Shown in pieces: positions 35,457 to 44,484 of a DNA stretch of 63,768 nucleotides. A model generated the notes under the pieces. It was not told where the DNA came from and did no database searches. It saw only the letters and a list, made by a program, of their open reading frames with translations. The position numbers were made by a program, and so were the translations under genes. Source of the stretch: an uncultured Bacteroidales bacterium (GTDB lineage Bacteria > Bacteroidota > Bacteroidia > Bacteroidales > JAUNSR01); the NCBI GenBank assembly GCA_947074105.1, contig CAMTON010000007.1:1-63768 (forward strand), given 5' to 3'. Positions within the stretch are counted from its first letter, which is position 1. Each line of letters starts with the position of its first letter.

Positions 35457-36779
35457 TTATTCTCCGAATGCTCCGAAATATGAAGCAGGAGCAGGAGAGT
35501 TGAATCTGTTATTTCCGATTATGTCCTTAAGACCGTCCATTTCTATTGCTTCATTAGCGAAATGACGGCTGAATGAAGTATTTCCTCCATGTAGTGCAGG
35601 TGAACCGGCTGAAAGCCTGAACGACCATTCCTTATTGAATTCTGCAGGCGCACCTTCCACATTGCCACCTACATTGATATTGATTTCAGACTGCTGAGTG
35701 AAATTTCTGAATAAAGGATCTTTATCTCCGGCGAATGAACTTATGATATCATTATCTCCGTTAAGGATGCCGTCTGCCTCGCTTGCTCTCATCTGATTTA
35801 CTCCCGCATCTGTCGAAGCGAAATAAAAATTTGGAGTGATGACAGAATTAGCAGCTCTTCCGGCTTCAGTACTTTCCTTAATACCCCATCTGCAGTCTGC
35901 GATAAGATTGTTATACATATTTGCCACGATATTCTGTTCAAGCCATATTGATCCCCCTTTTATCTTAGGTCGTCTCCATCCGGTATTCACAATAGTATTA
36001 TTATAGCAGTTCAATACACTCTGAGTAAAAGTAAACCCTGCATTAGAAAGTTTAAGTCCGTTTGTATTGGCATCATAAATCAGGTTATAAGCTATATCGG
36101 CAAGACATTCCGATTTATAGTTTATTGCTTCACCACCGTCGTATCCGCTGCATATGAAACTGTTGTTTGCTACGATGGATTTTCCTCCTGTAATATAGAT
36201 ATGATCTTCAGCATTATTGTAGAAGGTGGAATTTGTAATTATAAATTTCCCGTCAGGGTTACAAAAATGAAATGCCGGTACACCTTCACCTGTTTCTGTT
36301 TTAAAAAGCTGATTTTTGAATGACAGAGAGTTCTCTGTTGTCAGAGCTCCACAATACTCTATAGTGGTATAGTTCATATAAACCTCTTTTGAGTCATAAC
36401 CGCAGATAATTCCGCCCCAGTCCCTTGAAAAACGATCTCCCTTAGAACTTTCCTCAACCGTGAAAGTGACAGGATTCTCATTTGTCCCCATGCTGTAAAG
36501 ATTTCCGAGAACTATGATTTCCGGTTTAACTTCGTTATTTGAAGCGATAATTGTAGCTCCTTCTTCGATGTATAAAGATTTATTTTTTTCAACAAGAAAA
36601 TGATCTTTAAGAATTACGGTGGTATCCTTTTTCCAGACAATGGAGCCGGCAGGATAAACGGATCCTTCAACCTTACTGTCGTCTGTAGTATCATCGTCTT
36701 TGGTTATCGCTTCTGAATTTTTATCACATGCGGCAAAAGTTGTAAGAGCAGAAAAAAGCAGTAAATGTTTGCAGTTCAT
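35457..36779 (-). CDS. Right-handed beta-helix surface lipoprotein
   Basis: 440 residues. Lipobox FAAC followed by DKNSEAI; a short acidic linker (DDDTTDDS), then a body of repeating short strands and asparagine turns (YIEEGATIIASNNEV, NSTFYNNAEDHIYITGG, NNTIVNTGW) typical of a parallel beta-helix as in pectate-lyase-like proteins. No lyase active-site residues could be assigned, so it may bind rather than cut. It starts 49 bases after the receptor stop. Confidence 0.75.
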   Translation of the reverse strand: MNCKHLLLFSALTTFAACDKNSEAITKDDDTTDDSKVEGSVYPAGSIVWKKDTTVILKDHFLVEKNKSLYIEEGATIIASNNEVKPEIIVLGNLYSMGTNENPVTFTVEESSKGDRFSRDWGGIICGYDSKEVYMNYTTIEYCGALTTENSLSFKNQLFKTETGEGVPAFHFCNPDGKFIITNSTFYNNAEDHIYITGGKSIVANNSFICSGYDGGEAINYKSECLADIAYNLIYDANTNGLKLSNAGFTFTQSVLNCYNNTIVNTGWRRPKIKGGSIWLEQNIVANMYNNLIADCRWGIKESTEAGRAANSVITPNFYFASTDAGVNQMRASEADGILNGDNDIISSFAGDKDPLFRNFTQQSEININVGGNVEGAPAEFNKEWSFRLSAGSPALHGGNTSFSRHFANEAIEMDGLKDIIGNNRFNSPAPASYFGAFGE

Positions 36780-36828
36780 AATTTATTGTTTTAAAAGATT
36801 TTATTTCGTTTATTTATTTGAATTTGTT

Positions 36829-39570
36829 TTACATCTTGTATCTGAAACCCACCATTATACTTGTATAATTAAGGTCTTCTCTGATAAGGGTCTTATCGGT
36901 GTAAGTATTCTGCATAGGGAAAGCTTTATTATATTCGTTAGTCCCTTTTATATATCTTCTTGACGGACGAGGCAGCAGATTATTAGCTTTTATAAAGACA
37001 GAAAACCCTGTTCTGAACCTTTTTTCTGCTGAGAAATCTATATTGAAATTTGCCTGTTCCCAATAATCTGAATCAAGATAATGTGAAGCTATTATGATTT
37101 TCTCTCCGGTAAAAACGCCGGCTATCTGTGCATCGAAATTGTATTTTGTACTTTTATAAAGAAGAGAAAGATTTGCTACATGAGGAGCCTGATTGACAAG
37201 AGGTCTTGTCTGATCTACTTCTTCTCTTTTAAGAACTCCGTTTTCATCGGTGGTATATAATGTTTTCGGAGTGGTGATGGCTGAATGTGTGTATGTGTAG
37301 TTCGCTTTTATTCCGAAATTACGTATGTATTTTATAAAGTCAAGTTCAAGACCGACATTGATTGCGTCTCCCAGATTAGCAGGTCCATAACCAAACTGAC
37401 GACTGTTTTTTGTATAATAGGCATACTCTATAGGATCCGTAATCTTTTTATAGAATACTCCGGCCATTATCTGCTCATTGTTGGAAGGGAAGAATTCCCA
37501 GCGAAAATCCACATTGTCAATCACAGCTCTTTTAAGATCTTTATTGCCATATTCCGTATAATCTTCATTAATTATAGAATAAGGTACTATTTCAAAAAAT
37601 CCAGGTCGGTTTACTGATCTGAAATAGGATGCCCGGATATTATTTTTGTCTCCTGCCTTAAATTTCAGAGCCAGAGATGGCAGTATATCGTAATAATCCT
37701 GTTTCCCTTCGGGTGAGTCGTCTGCATTCGGAAATTCCATGATATATGACTGAAGAGTATGTTCCACTCTAACTCCGGTGATGATATTGAAGTATTTGTT
37801 TTCAAATGTCCCCATTACATATCCTGCTGCTATATTTTCAGATGCCTCATAATTAAGAGGGCCGACACTGCCTTTGGGATTCACAAGTTTCCAGTCTATC
37901 TCATCTATAGTATTGAAATCGTTACCCATTACCGGTCTTGTTTCTGCCGAAGGAGTGAAACGATAGGTCACAAAATCATTTGTCCTTTTTTTATCTCTGT
38001 ACATACCGCCAGTTTTAAAGCTCAGATCTGAATTATCAAACTTCTTTAAATATTTCAGATTAAGATATCCGGCAAAATCGCGGTCCGTATTCTTTTCCCA
38101 TCTTCTTTCCGCATTTTCGGCCGTAACCAGACTTTCATTACTCTGCATAAGATTTTCAAGATTTATATAAGTCTGATCCGGACGTTCATTTATAGCGAAT
38201 GATGCTACTGTAGCCCAGTCGAATGTGAAGAATCTGCTCAGACTATGTTCGCCCTTCAGAGTGGAGGCAAGAATATCCTGATTGCTTATTCTCGAACGTG
38301 TCTGTATATTCTGAAGTGCGTTTCCGACTTCCGGATTGTAGTTAAGTGAAAGGTTGGTTGTAATACCTTCTCTTGTCTGAGCATTTCTGCTTCCTATTAT
38401 CGAGTTACACCATTCTAACTTGTTATTTTCCGAAAAATAATAATCGAACTTCAGATGAGCCCCATACTGAGTCTGTTCTTCTGAATAGGTACGTTCGTTA
38501 ATCGAAGTAAGACGAACATTTGTTTCCGTCTGATTCATTATATCATTAAAAAAAACAGATTCAGTGCGTTTTGTCCTTTTCTGATAACTCAGAGCAGCAA
38601 TCATTCCGAGCTTTTCCGAAAAGAAGCGGTCTCCGAAAACCATACCTCCGATAATATCCGGTATAGCCTGTTTCGAACTGAGTTTTGATGTTCCGTTTCT
38701 GAAATCACCCACTGATGCAGAATAATCGGAACCGTGCTTACCTCTAGGGGAATGTCCGGTAATATCAGTTTTATCGAATTTTGTTATTTTATCATTGAAA
38801 AGATTTGAAGAATATCCTGTCGAAAGATTGATATTGAAAGTGCGTCTTGAAGGTGCGTCTTTCATTATCATATTAATAACACCTCCTGCAGCATCTCCCT
38901 CCATATCTGGAGTAAGAGACTTCGAAACCTCAAGACGGTCGAGAAGTTCTCCCGGAAATATATTAAGCGGTACATAACGGTTCTTGTTGTCCGGACTTGG
39001 TATTTTCACTCCGTTTACCAAAGTATAATTATATCTTTTATCCATTCCGCGAAGCACGGCATATTCACCTTCACCGGAACTTCCTTTGTCAATTGTAACT
39101 CCCGAAACTCTTTGTAATATACCTGATACATTAAGATCCGGAGAGGCTTCAATGGCGTTTGCGCTTACAATGTTAAGCACTGTAAGAGACTTTTTTTCCA
39201 TAAGTCTTGCACCTATATCATTATTTCTTGATATTCTTCCTTTTATCTCTACTCCGGCAAGTTCATGAGTTGCCTGAGACAGAAATACCTCAATTGTTTT
39301 TCCATTTGGATTTATACTTACTATTTTGGGTTCGTACCCGACATAAGCACATTCTATCTGATAACTTCCTTCATCCGACAGACCGGATAATATGAATGAT
39401 CCGTCAAGACCGGTCACTGTTCCTTTACCTGAATTCTCCACAAGAGAAACGGTAGCACCGATAAGTTCTTCTTTAGTGTTTTGATCTTTTACTATTCCTT
39501 TAATATCACCTGCTCCGAAAAGGCTTGCCGGGCCAAGAAGCAGTACGAACGATAACAAACAATTTTTCAT
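36829..39570 (-). CDS. TonB-dependent outer-membrane receptor
   Basis: 913 residues. Signal peptide; CarboxypepD_reg-like domain (about 22-100: IKGIVKDQNTKEELIGATV); plug with LQRVSGVTIDKGSSGEGEYA, VNGVKIPSPD and LEVSKSLTPDMEGDAAGGVI; barrel ending in MVGFRYKM. The DMEGDAAGG plug motif separates it from SusC-type transporters, and no SusD follows. It is co-transcribed with a beta-helix lipoprotein and an acid-phosphatase-like enzyme. The substrate is unknown; phosphate esters or a metal-bound compound are candidates. Confidence 0.9.
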   Translation of the reverse strand: MKNCLLSFVLLLGPASLFGAGDIKGIVKDQNTKEELIGATVSLVENSGKGTVTGLDGSFILSGLSDEGSYQIECAYVGYEPKIVSINPNGKTIEVFLSQATHELAGVEIKGRISRNNDIGARLMEKKSLTVLNIVSANAIEASPDLNVSGILQRVSGVTIDKGSSGEGEYAVLRGMDKRYNYTLVNGVKIPSPDNKNRYVPLNIFPGELLDRLEVSKSLTPDMEGDAAGGVINMIMKDAPSRRTFNINLSTGYSSNLFNDKITKFDKTDITGHSPRGKHGSDYSASVGDFRNGTSKLSSKQAIPDIIGGMVFGDRFFSEKLGMIAALSYQKRTKRTESVFFNDIMNQTETNVRLTSINERTYSEEQTQYGAHLKFDYYFSENNKLEWCNSIIGSRNAQTREGITTNLSLNYNPEVGNALQNIQTRSRISNQDILASTLKGEHSLSRFFTFDWATVASFAINERPDQTYINLENLMQSNESLVTAENAERRWEKNTDRDFAGYLNLKYLKKFDNSDLSFKTGGMYRDKKRTNDFVTYRFTPSAETRPVMGNDFNTIDEIDWKLVNPKGSVGPLNYEASENIAAGYVMGTFENKYFNIITGVRVEHTLQSYIMEFPNADDSPEGKQDYYDILPSLALKFKAGDKNNIRASYFRSVNRPGFFEIVPYSIINEDYTEYGNKDLKRAVIDNVDFRWEFFPSNNEQIMAGVFYKKITDPIEYAYYTKNSRQFGYGPANLGDAINVGLELDFIKYIRNFGIKANYTYTHSAITTPKTLYTTDENGVLKREEVDQTRPLVNQAPHVANLSLLYKSTKYNFDAQIAGVFTGEKIIIASHYLDSDYWEQANFNIDFSAEKRFRTGFSVFIKANNLLPRPSRRYIKGTNEYNKAFPMQNTYTDKTLIREDLNYTSIMVGFRYKM

Positions 39571-40186
39571 CTATGAATTCTTTAATTTCCTCACTGCAAA
39601 GAAACCTTTACCGAATTTCATATATGTTGCATAAATATTGTGTTTATGTTTATTTTCTGTTTCATTGTTATTACAGATTTTTGCCTTATAAATGCTACTG
39701 CCAATTATTCAGTGAATTATATATACGGATAGAAAATGTCCTGTTTTTCTTTTATAATAAGACGAATTTCAGTAATTCATTATTTCGTCATTATCTTGGA
39801 AGAAAACATTGCGTAAACTTTAATTCGGTTAATTATAGAAAAATATATTAAAAAAAGGCCTCTTTTTCATCTTTTCCGGAAAAGGCTGATATTTATGAAG
39901 CTGATGCGGAAATAATATTTTTATATAAAGAAGAATTAAAATGAAAATATTAATGTTTAAAATGATAAGATATGGATTAATGAGAGTAAAATAATGCATA
40001 TACATATTTCTGTTCATTAAAATATATTCATTAAACCACTGCGTTAATTTATAATTATTTATTTAATTTGGGTATTTTAATGTATTATAATAGTTAATCT
40101 TAGTTTGATAATATTAACTTCATAATCAGAACCTTATAACTAACTTTGCGGTTAGTTACTTAGAGGATAATATATCATAAAGACTC
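39571..40186. other. Long divergent intergenic region
   Basis: About 615 AT-rich bases between the TonB receptor (minus) and an L,D-transpeptidase (plus). At 39845-39892 the minus strand has a GCCTTTT...AAAGAGGC hairpin followed by a T-run (terminator-like, with no gene to terminate). It includes the palindrome CTTTTCCGGAAAAG, also present near 53018. The only frame (39829-40017, minus) is low-complexity and not believed. Confidence 0.5.
40141..40148 (+). promoter_or_regulatory. -7 element for the L,D-transpeptidase gene
   Basis: TAACTTTG matches TAnnTTTG, 38 bases before the ATG; no canonical -33 at the right spacing. Confidence 0.5.
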
Positions 40187-41140
40187 ATGAAAAGTAACCT
40201 GATCAATAGCATAATAAGATATACGTTTGTAGTTGTTTTCTGTTTTCTGATCTCCGAAATAAAAGGAGAAATCATAAAAACAGATAACGTAATCCTTAAG
40301 AAAGATCTGATTTTTACCAAATATGTTCCAAAGGACTCAACAAAATATAATAATAAGATCAGAGTTTTTCAATGGAGCAAGATTGCCGAATATCTTATTT
40401 TTATAGACAGTGTACGTGATGAAGATCATATGTGGGGTGTAATAAGCAATTATAAGAACAGATACGGAGAGGCACCTGTCGTAAAGAATTATGTCAGAAA
40501 TGAATATAACAGAGTTTCAGACACTTTAGGTACCGAAAGATATCAGTCAGTCCCGTTCTATTCAATTACAGATACGATAACTCCTGTCATATACGGAAAA
40601 GACGGATGGCCGGTAGTTATTATAGATACTGTAGGATCGTTTGTTTTCGCTCATTCTATTAATGACGGTCATGATTGGTATATACCTAAGAAATATATTC
40701 CTAAGACAACAAGAATGAGTATGGAAAAAGTGATTTTTGTTGACAGAAAGAATCAGAATATCTGTACAATAGAGAAAGATAGTGTAGAATGGAAAGTCAG
40801 AAGTATGAATCCTGCAACTACGGGGCTTAAAAAGCCACCTTATATGTCGCCCACACCTTTAGGAATCTTCGTCATTCAGGAAAAGAAAGCTAAAATGATT
40901 TATCTTAAAGACGGTTCTACCGAAGTCGCCGGATTTTCACCATATGCAAGTCGCTTCTCAAAGGGGGGCTACATACATGGTATTCCTGTTAATCTTCCTT
41001 CAACAGAAATGAAAGAATATAGTCCTTCGCTGGGTACTACCCCTCGTTCTCATATGTGCGTAAGAAATGCAACTTCTCATGCCAAATATGTATATCAATG
41101 GGCAAAGACTTACGATACACTTGTTATCGTAATAGAATAG
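40187..41140 (+). CDS. YkuD-type L,D-transpeptidase
   Basis: 317 residues with an N-terminal signal peptide or anchor. The C-terminal catalytic domain (about 180-315) has the signature GGYIHGIP, about 25 residues, then SHMCVRN, with nucleophile C291. The enzyme links meso-diaminopimelate residues (3-3 cross-links) or anchors proteins to peptidoglycan in the periplasm. The N-terminal ~150 residues may bind cell wall but match no known repeat. A second transpeptidase family member follows 91 bases downstream. Confidence 0.9.
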   Translation: MKSNLINSIIRYTFVVVFCFLISEIKGEIIKTDNVILKKDLIFTKYVPKDSTKYNNKIRVFQWSKIAEYLIFIDSVRDEDHMWGVISNYKNRYGEAPVVKNYVRNEYNRVSDTLGTERYQSVPFYSITDTITPVIYGKDGWPVVIIDTVGSFVFAHSINDGHDWYIPKKYIPKTTRMSMEKVIFVDRKNQNICTIEKDSVEWKVRSMNPATTGLKKPPYMSPTPLGIFVIQEKKAKMIYLKDGSTEVAGFSPYASRFSKGGYIHGIPVNLPSTEMKEYSPSLGTTPRSHMCVRNATSHAKYVYQWAKTYDTLVIVIE

Positions 41141-41231
41141 ACAGTATAATTTTTTAAGAGGTGATTGTTTTTATTATTTGTTTTTCCTCATTCATACTGG
41201 TTTTTAATTAATAACTTAAACTACTATTTTT

Positions 41232-41978
41232 ATGAAAAAAATTACTCCTGCAATCGTTTTGTGTATGGCTTTGGGCGTAAGCGGTATATTGCTTAACTCT
41301 CAGAATGTCGCTAAAAATATAGAAAAGCCTGTAGCTGAAACAGAACAGGTGATAACAGAAGAAACTGTTACATATCAACAGCCTGTAATTGATACAAAAG
41401 CTCTTTTTGAAGAGATCAATCTGGATAAAGCAGTTTCTTATGAAGCATTCTGTCAGGCTTATGCGGGCTATAGTAAAATTGATAATAAAAAGAAAGAAAT
41501 CCTTACGATCATAGATTTTACAAAACCCTCAAATAAGGAAAGAATGTATGTTATCGACATGAAAGAAAAGAAAGTACTTTATTCTACTGTTGTTGCCCAT
41601 GGTAAAAACAGTGGTGAAATGTATGCTACATCTTTCTCTAATGTTTCGGGATCTAACAAAAGCTCTTTAGGATTTTACCTTGCTTCCGAGACATACCAGG
41701 GTGGTAATGGTTATTCACTACGTCTTGACGGACTTGAAAAAGGAGTTAACGACAGAGCTCGTGAGCGTGCAATAGTAATTCACGGAGCTGCCTATGCAAA
41801 TCCTTCGGTTGCTTCTAACGGCAAGCGACTTGGCAGAAGCCTTGGATGCCCGGCTCTTCCTGTCGCAGTGAATAAACCGATCATCAACACTATAAAAGAT
41901 GGTTCTGTTATATATATTTATGCTGATAATAAAGATTATAACAGCAAATCTTCTTTTATTGCCGATACTCTTATCTGA
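41232..41978 (+). CDS. YkuD_2-type murein L,D-transpeptidase catalytic protein
   Basis: 248 residues. Signal peptide, a glutamate/threonine-rich linker (about 30-60), then the YkuD_2 domain: IDFTKPSNKERMYVIDM, VVAHGKNSGEMYAT, VIHGAAYA and SLGCPALP with nucleophile C206. This is the distinct family 2 form, unlike the classical domain of the previous gene. It probably modifies peptidoglycan in the periplasm. It ends just before a very strong hairpin. Confidence 0.9.
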   Translation: MKKITPAIVLCMALGVSGILLNSQNVAKNIEKPVAETEQVITEETVTYQQPVIDTKALFEEINLDKAVSYEAFCQAYAGYSKIDNKKKEILTIIDFTKPSNKERMYVIDMKEKKVLYSTVVAHGKNSGEMYATSFSNVSGSNKSSLGFYLASETYQGGNGYSLRLDGLEKGVNDRARERAIVIHGAAYANPSVASNGKRLGRSLGCPALPVAVNKPIINTIKDGSVIYIYADNKDYNSKSSFIADTLI

Positions 41979-41998
41979 TAGAATAATCCTGTTATAAA

Positions 41999-42058
41999 AA
42001 AAGCGTGCAGTGATAATATGATAACCGCGCAGTTGTCATATTATCACTGCACGCTTTT
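41999..42058. terminator. Exceptionally long perfect hairpin terminator
   Basis: 23 consecutive paired bases (41999-42021 / 42036-42058; core GCGTGCAGTGATAATATGA) with a 14-base loop and A/T ends. It closes the L,D-transpeptidase unit. Confidence 0.85.
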
Positions 42059-42066
42059 CATATTGT

Positions 42067-42078
42067 AACTGTACAGTT
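42067..42078. promoter_or_regulatory. Palindrome AACTGTACAGTT
   Basis: A perfect 12-base palindrome 8 bases after the 41999-42058 hairpin and 230 bases before the PL11 gene; it could be an operator. No binding protein is identifiable. Confidence 0.35.
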
Positions 42079-42227
42079 GCACGAAAAAGAATTCTTACCA
42101 TATTATGTTTGCTTGGGAATGGTCGGAGAAAGATGATTTTCAGTAAGAAATAAAAGTTTTTTATCTGCCAAAACCGAATAAATTCTTATTATATAATAAT
42201 AATCAAGAAATTTTTAATTTAATTTGC

Positions 42228-42279
42228 ATTACACAATCAATTACACTATTGATACCATAAAATAATTACACTATTACAC
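42228..42279 (+). promoter_or_regulatory. Four ATTACAC repeats upstream of PL11
   Basis: The heptamer ATTACAC occurs at 42228, 42240, 42265 and 42273, all on the same strand, in an AT-rich stretch just before the lyase gene. Spacings are 12, 25 and 8 bases. The pattern suits an array of activator sites or a repeated leader element. Confidence 0.45.
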
Positions 42280-42307
42280 AATTAGTTGTTAGAACAATTA
42301 ACACACC

Positions 42308-44377
42308 ATGATTAAGAAATTACAATTATTGCCTACTGCAAAGTTGGCCAAATGCCTGTTTGCATCCATAGCGATGCTTACTGTCACCCCGGAAGCCTTT
42401 TCGCAGGTGAATTACGACAATTCTCAGATTCAGAGAGAAACACTAAACAGGGGAGTCGTAGCAGTCAGAAAAGACGCCGGAAGCGTCGTGGTAAGCTGGA
42501 GATATCTTCAGAGTGATTCGGAGAATGTTGCTTTCAACGTTTACCGAAACGGAACCAGACTTAACAAAAAACCTTTGAGCGGAGCAACATGCTTTGTTGA
42601 CGACAATAATCCGGGAACAGAAAAGTCGGAATATGTTGTTAAAGCAGTCGTAAAGGGTAAAGAAATCAATCCTGATAAAATTAAAGCTAAAACGGCATCT
42701 ACGCCGGGAGAGCAGATCAATAATAACGAGTTTAAGATTGCCGCTAACGGAAGTTATACGTTAGCTGCCAATTCTCCTGTCGGATATCTTGAAATTCCTC
42801 TTGATAAACCTGCTGACGGTGTAACACCTGCGGGACATTCGTATTCATATACACCAAACGATGCCAGTATCGGCGATGTTGACGGTGACGGAAATTACGA
42901 AATCATTCTTAAATGGGATCCTACAAATTCAAAAGATAACGCTCATGACGGTTATACCGGAAATGTAATAATCGACTGTTATAAACTTACGGGTGAAAGA
43001 ATGTGGCGAATAGATCTTGGTCATAACGTAAGAGCGGGAGCACATTATACTCAGTTCATGGTTTTTGACTTTGACGGCGACGGTAAAGCTGAAGTCATCA
43101 TGAAAACAGCCGACGGTTCGAAAGATTCAAAAGGTAAGATCATTGGTGATCCTAATGCCGATTACAGAGAGACCGGTGATGCTTCAAAGACAAGAACTCA
43201 TGACATGCGTCCTATCCTTAAAACTGATTCTGTAAAACATACAGAAGAATGGAAAGGTAAATATATCACTCCCCTTCATCAGGGACGTATCCTTACGGGG
43301 CCTGAATATCTTACCGTGTTCAGCGGAGAAACAGGCGAGGCTCTTTATACTACCGAATACACGCCGCAACGAGGAGATTCTCAGGGATGGGGAGATCCGA
43401 GAGCAAACAGAAGCGACCGCTTCCTTGCCGCAGTGGCATATCTTGACGGTGTAAAACCGTCGGTTGTGATGTGTCGCGGTTATTATACCAGAACGACACT
43501 TGCCGCTTATGATTGGGATGGGAAAGAACTTAAACAGCGTTGGTTCTTTGATAGCAACACTCCGGGTAATGAAGGTTACGCGGGACAGGGTAATCACAAT
43601 CTGAGAGTCGGAGATATCGACGGCGACGGATGTGATGAGATAGTTTACGGCTCATGTGTTTTCAATAATGACGGAACGGGTCTGTACACTACAGGTATGG
43701 GGCATGGCGACGCTATGCATCTGACATGTTTCGATCCTTCGACAAATGTCATGCAGGTATGGAACTGTCATGAAAACAGAAAAGACGGCTCTTCGTTTAA
43801 AGATGCCGCAACGGGAAAAGTTCTGTGGCAGATTCCTTCTAATGATGACGTTGGCCGCGCGATGGCTGCCGATATAGATCCTACATCTCCGGGACTTGAA
43901 ATGTGGAGCAGCGCAAGTGGAGGCCTTCGTAATTTCAGAGGAGAAACCATAAATGAGAGCCCGAAAAAATTATCCACTAATATGGCAGTATGGTGGACCG
44001 GTGATCTTTTGAGAGAGCTTCTTGACAAGAATATGGTGGGCAAATATGATCATACTGTCGGTGAATGTAAGACTATCGCTACATTTGAGGGATGTCTGAG
44101 CAATAACGGAACGAAAGCAAATCCGTGTCTTCAGGGTGATATCCTTGGTGACTGGAGAGAAGAAGTTCTGATGAGAACGGAAGATAACAATGCTCTTCGT
44201 CTTTATATATCGACAGATGATACAGAATATCGTTTCCATACTTTTCTTCATGATCCTGTATATCGCATTAGTATAGCGACACAGAATGTGGCATACAATC
44301 AGCCGACTCAGACAGGATTCTATTTCGGACCCGATCTGATTAAGAAAGGAAATAAATTCAGAGGATGGAAATTCTGA
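42308..44377 (+). CDS. PL11 rhamnogalacturonan lyase
   Basis: 689 residues with a signal peptide ending near AFSQ. An N-terminal Ig-like domain is followed by an eight-bladed propeller carrying calcium-binding DxDxDG loops (GDVDGDGNYEI, FDFDGDGKAEV, GDIDGDGCDEI) and the family segments GHNVRAGAHYTQFM and PLHQGRILTGPEYL. It cleaves the rhamnose-galacturonate backbone of pectic rhamnogalacturonan I by beta-elimination, leaving unsaturated ends for GH105. There is no lipobox, so it is probably periplasmic. Next comes the GH105-CE12 gene. Confidence 0.95.
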   Translation: MIKKLQLLPTAKLAKCLFASIAMLTVTPEAFSQVNYDNSQIQRETLNRGVVAVRKDAGSVVVSWRYLQSDSENVAFNVYRNGTRLNKKPLSGATCFVDDNNPGTEKSEYVVKAVVKGKEINPDKIKAKTASTPGEQINNNEFKIAANGSYTLAANSPVGYLEIPLDKPADGVTPAGHSYSYTPNDASIGDVDGDGNYEIILKWDPTNSKDNAHDGYTGNVIIDCYKLTGERMWRIDLGHNVRAGAHYTQFMVFDFDGDGKAEVIMKTADGSKDSKGKIIGDPNADYRETGDASKTRTHDMRPILKTDSVKHTEEWKGKYITPLHQGRILTGPEYLTVFSGETGEALYTTEYTPQRGDSQGWGDPRANRSDRFLAAVAYLDGVKPSVVMCRGYYTRTTLAAYDWDGKELKQRWFFDSNTPGNEGYAGQGNHNLRVGDIDGDGCDEIVYGSCVFNNDGTGLYTTGMGHGDAMHLTCFDPSTNVMQVWNCHENRKDGSSFKDAATGKVLWQIPSNDDVGRAMAADIDPTSPGLEMWSSASGGLRNFRGETINESPKKLSTNMAVWWTGDLLRELLDKNMVGKYDHTVGECKTIATFEGCLSNNGTKANPCLQGDILGDWREEVLMRTEDNNALRLYISTDDTEYRFHTFLHDPVYRISIATQNVAYNQPTQTGFYFGPDLIKKGNKFRGWKF

Positions 44378-44484
44378 TCCTTTTATAGAAAGAGATAATA
44401 ATACACACATTACATAACACGTATTAGGATATATAATATATCACATTTTACTACCGTTTATATCCTATCTAATACTTTACGAAG

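Noticed and set aside
39829..40017. 62-codon minus-strand frame between the TonB receptor and the transpeptidase
   Set aside because: Low-complexity Ile/Leu/Tyr-rich product from an AT-rich region; it contains the terminator-like hairpin.
42228..42279. CRISPR-like array
   Set aside because: The repeats are only seven bases, spacings are irregular and no cas genes are present.
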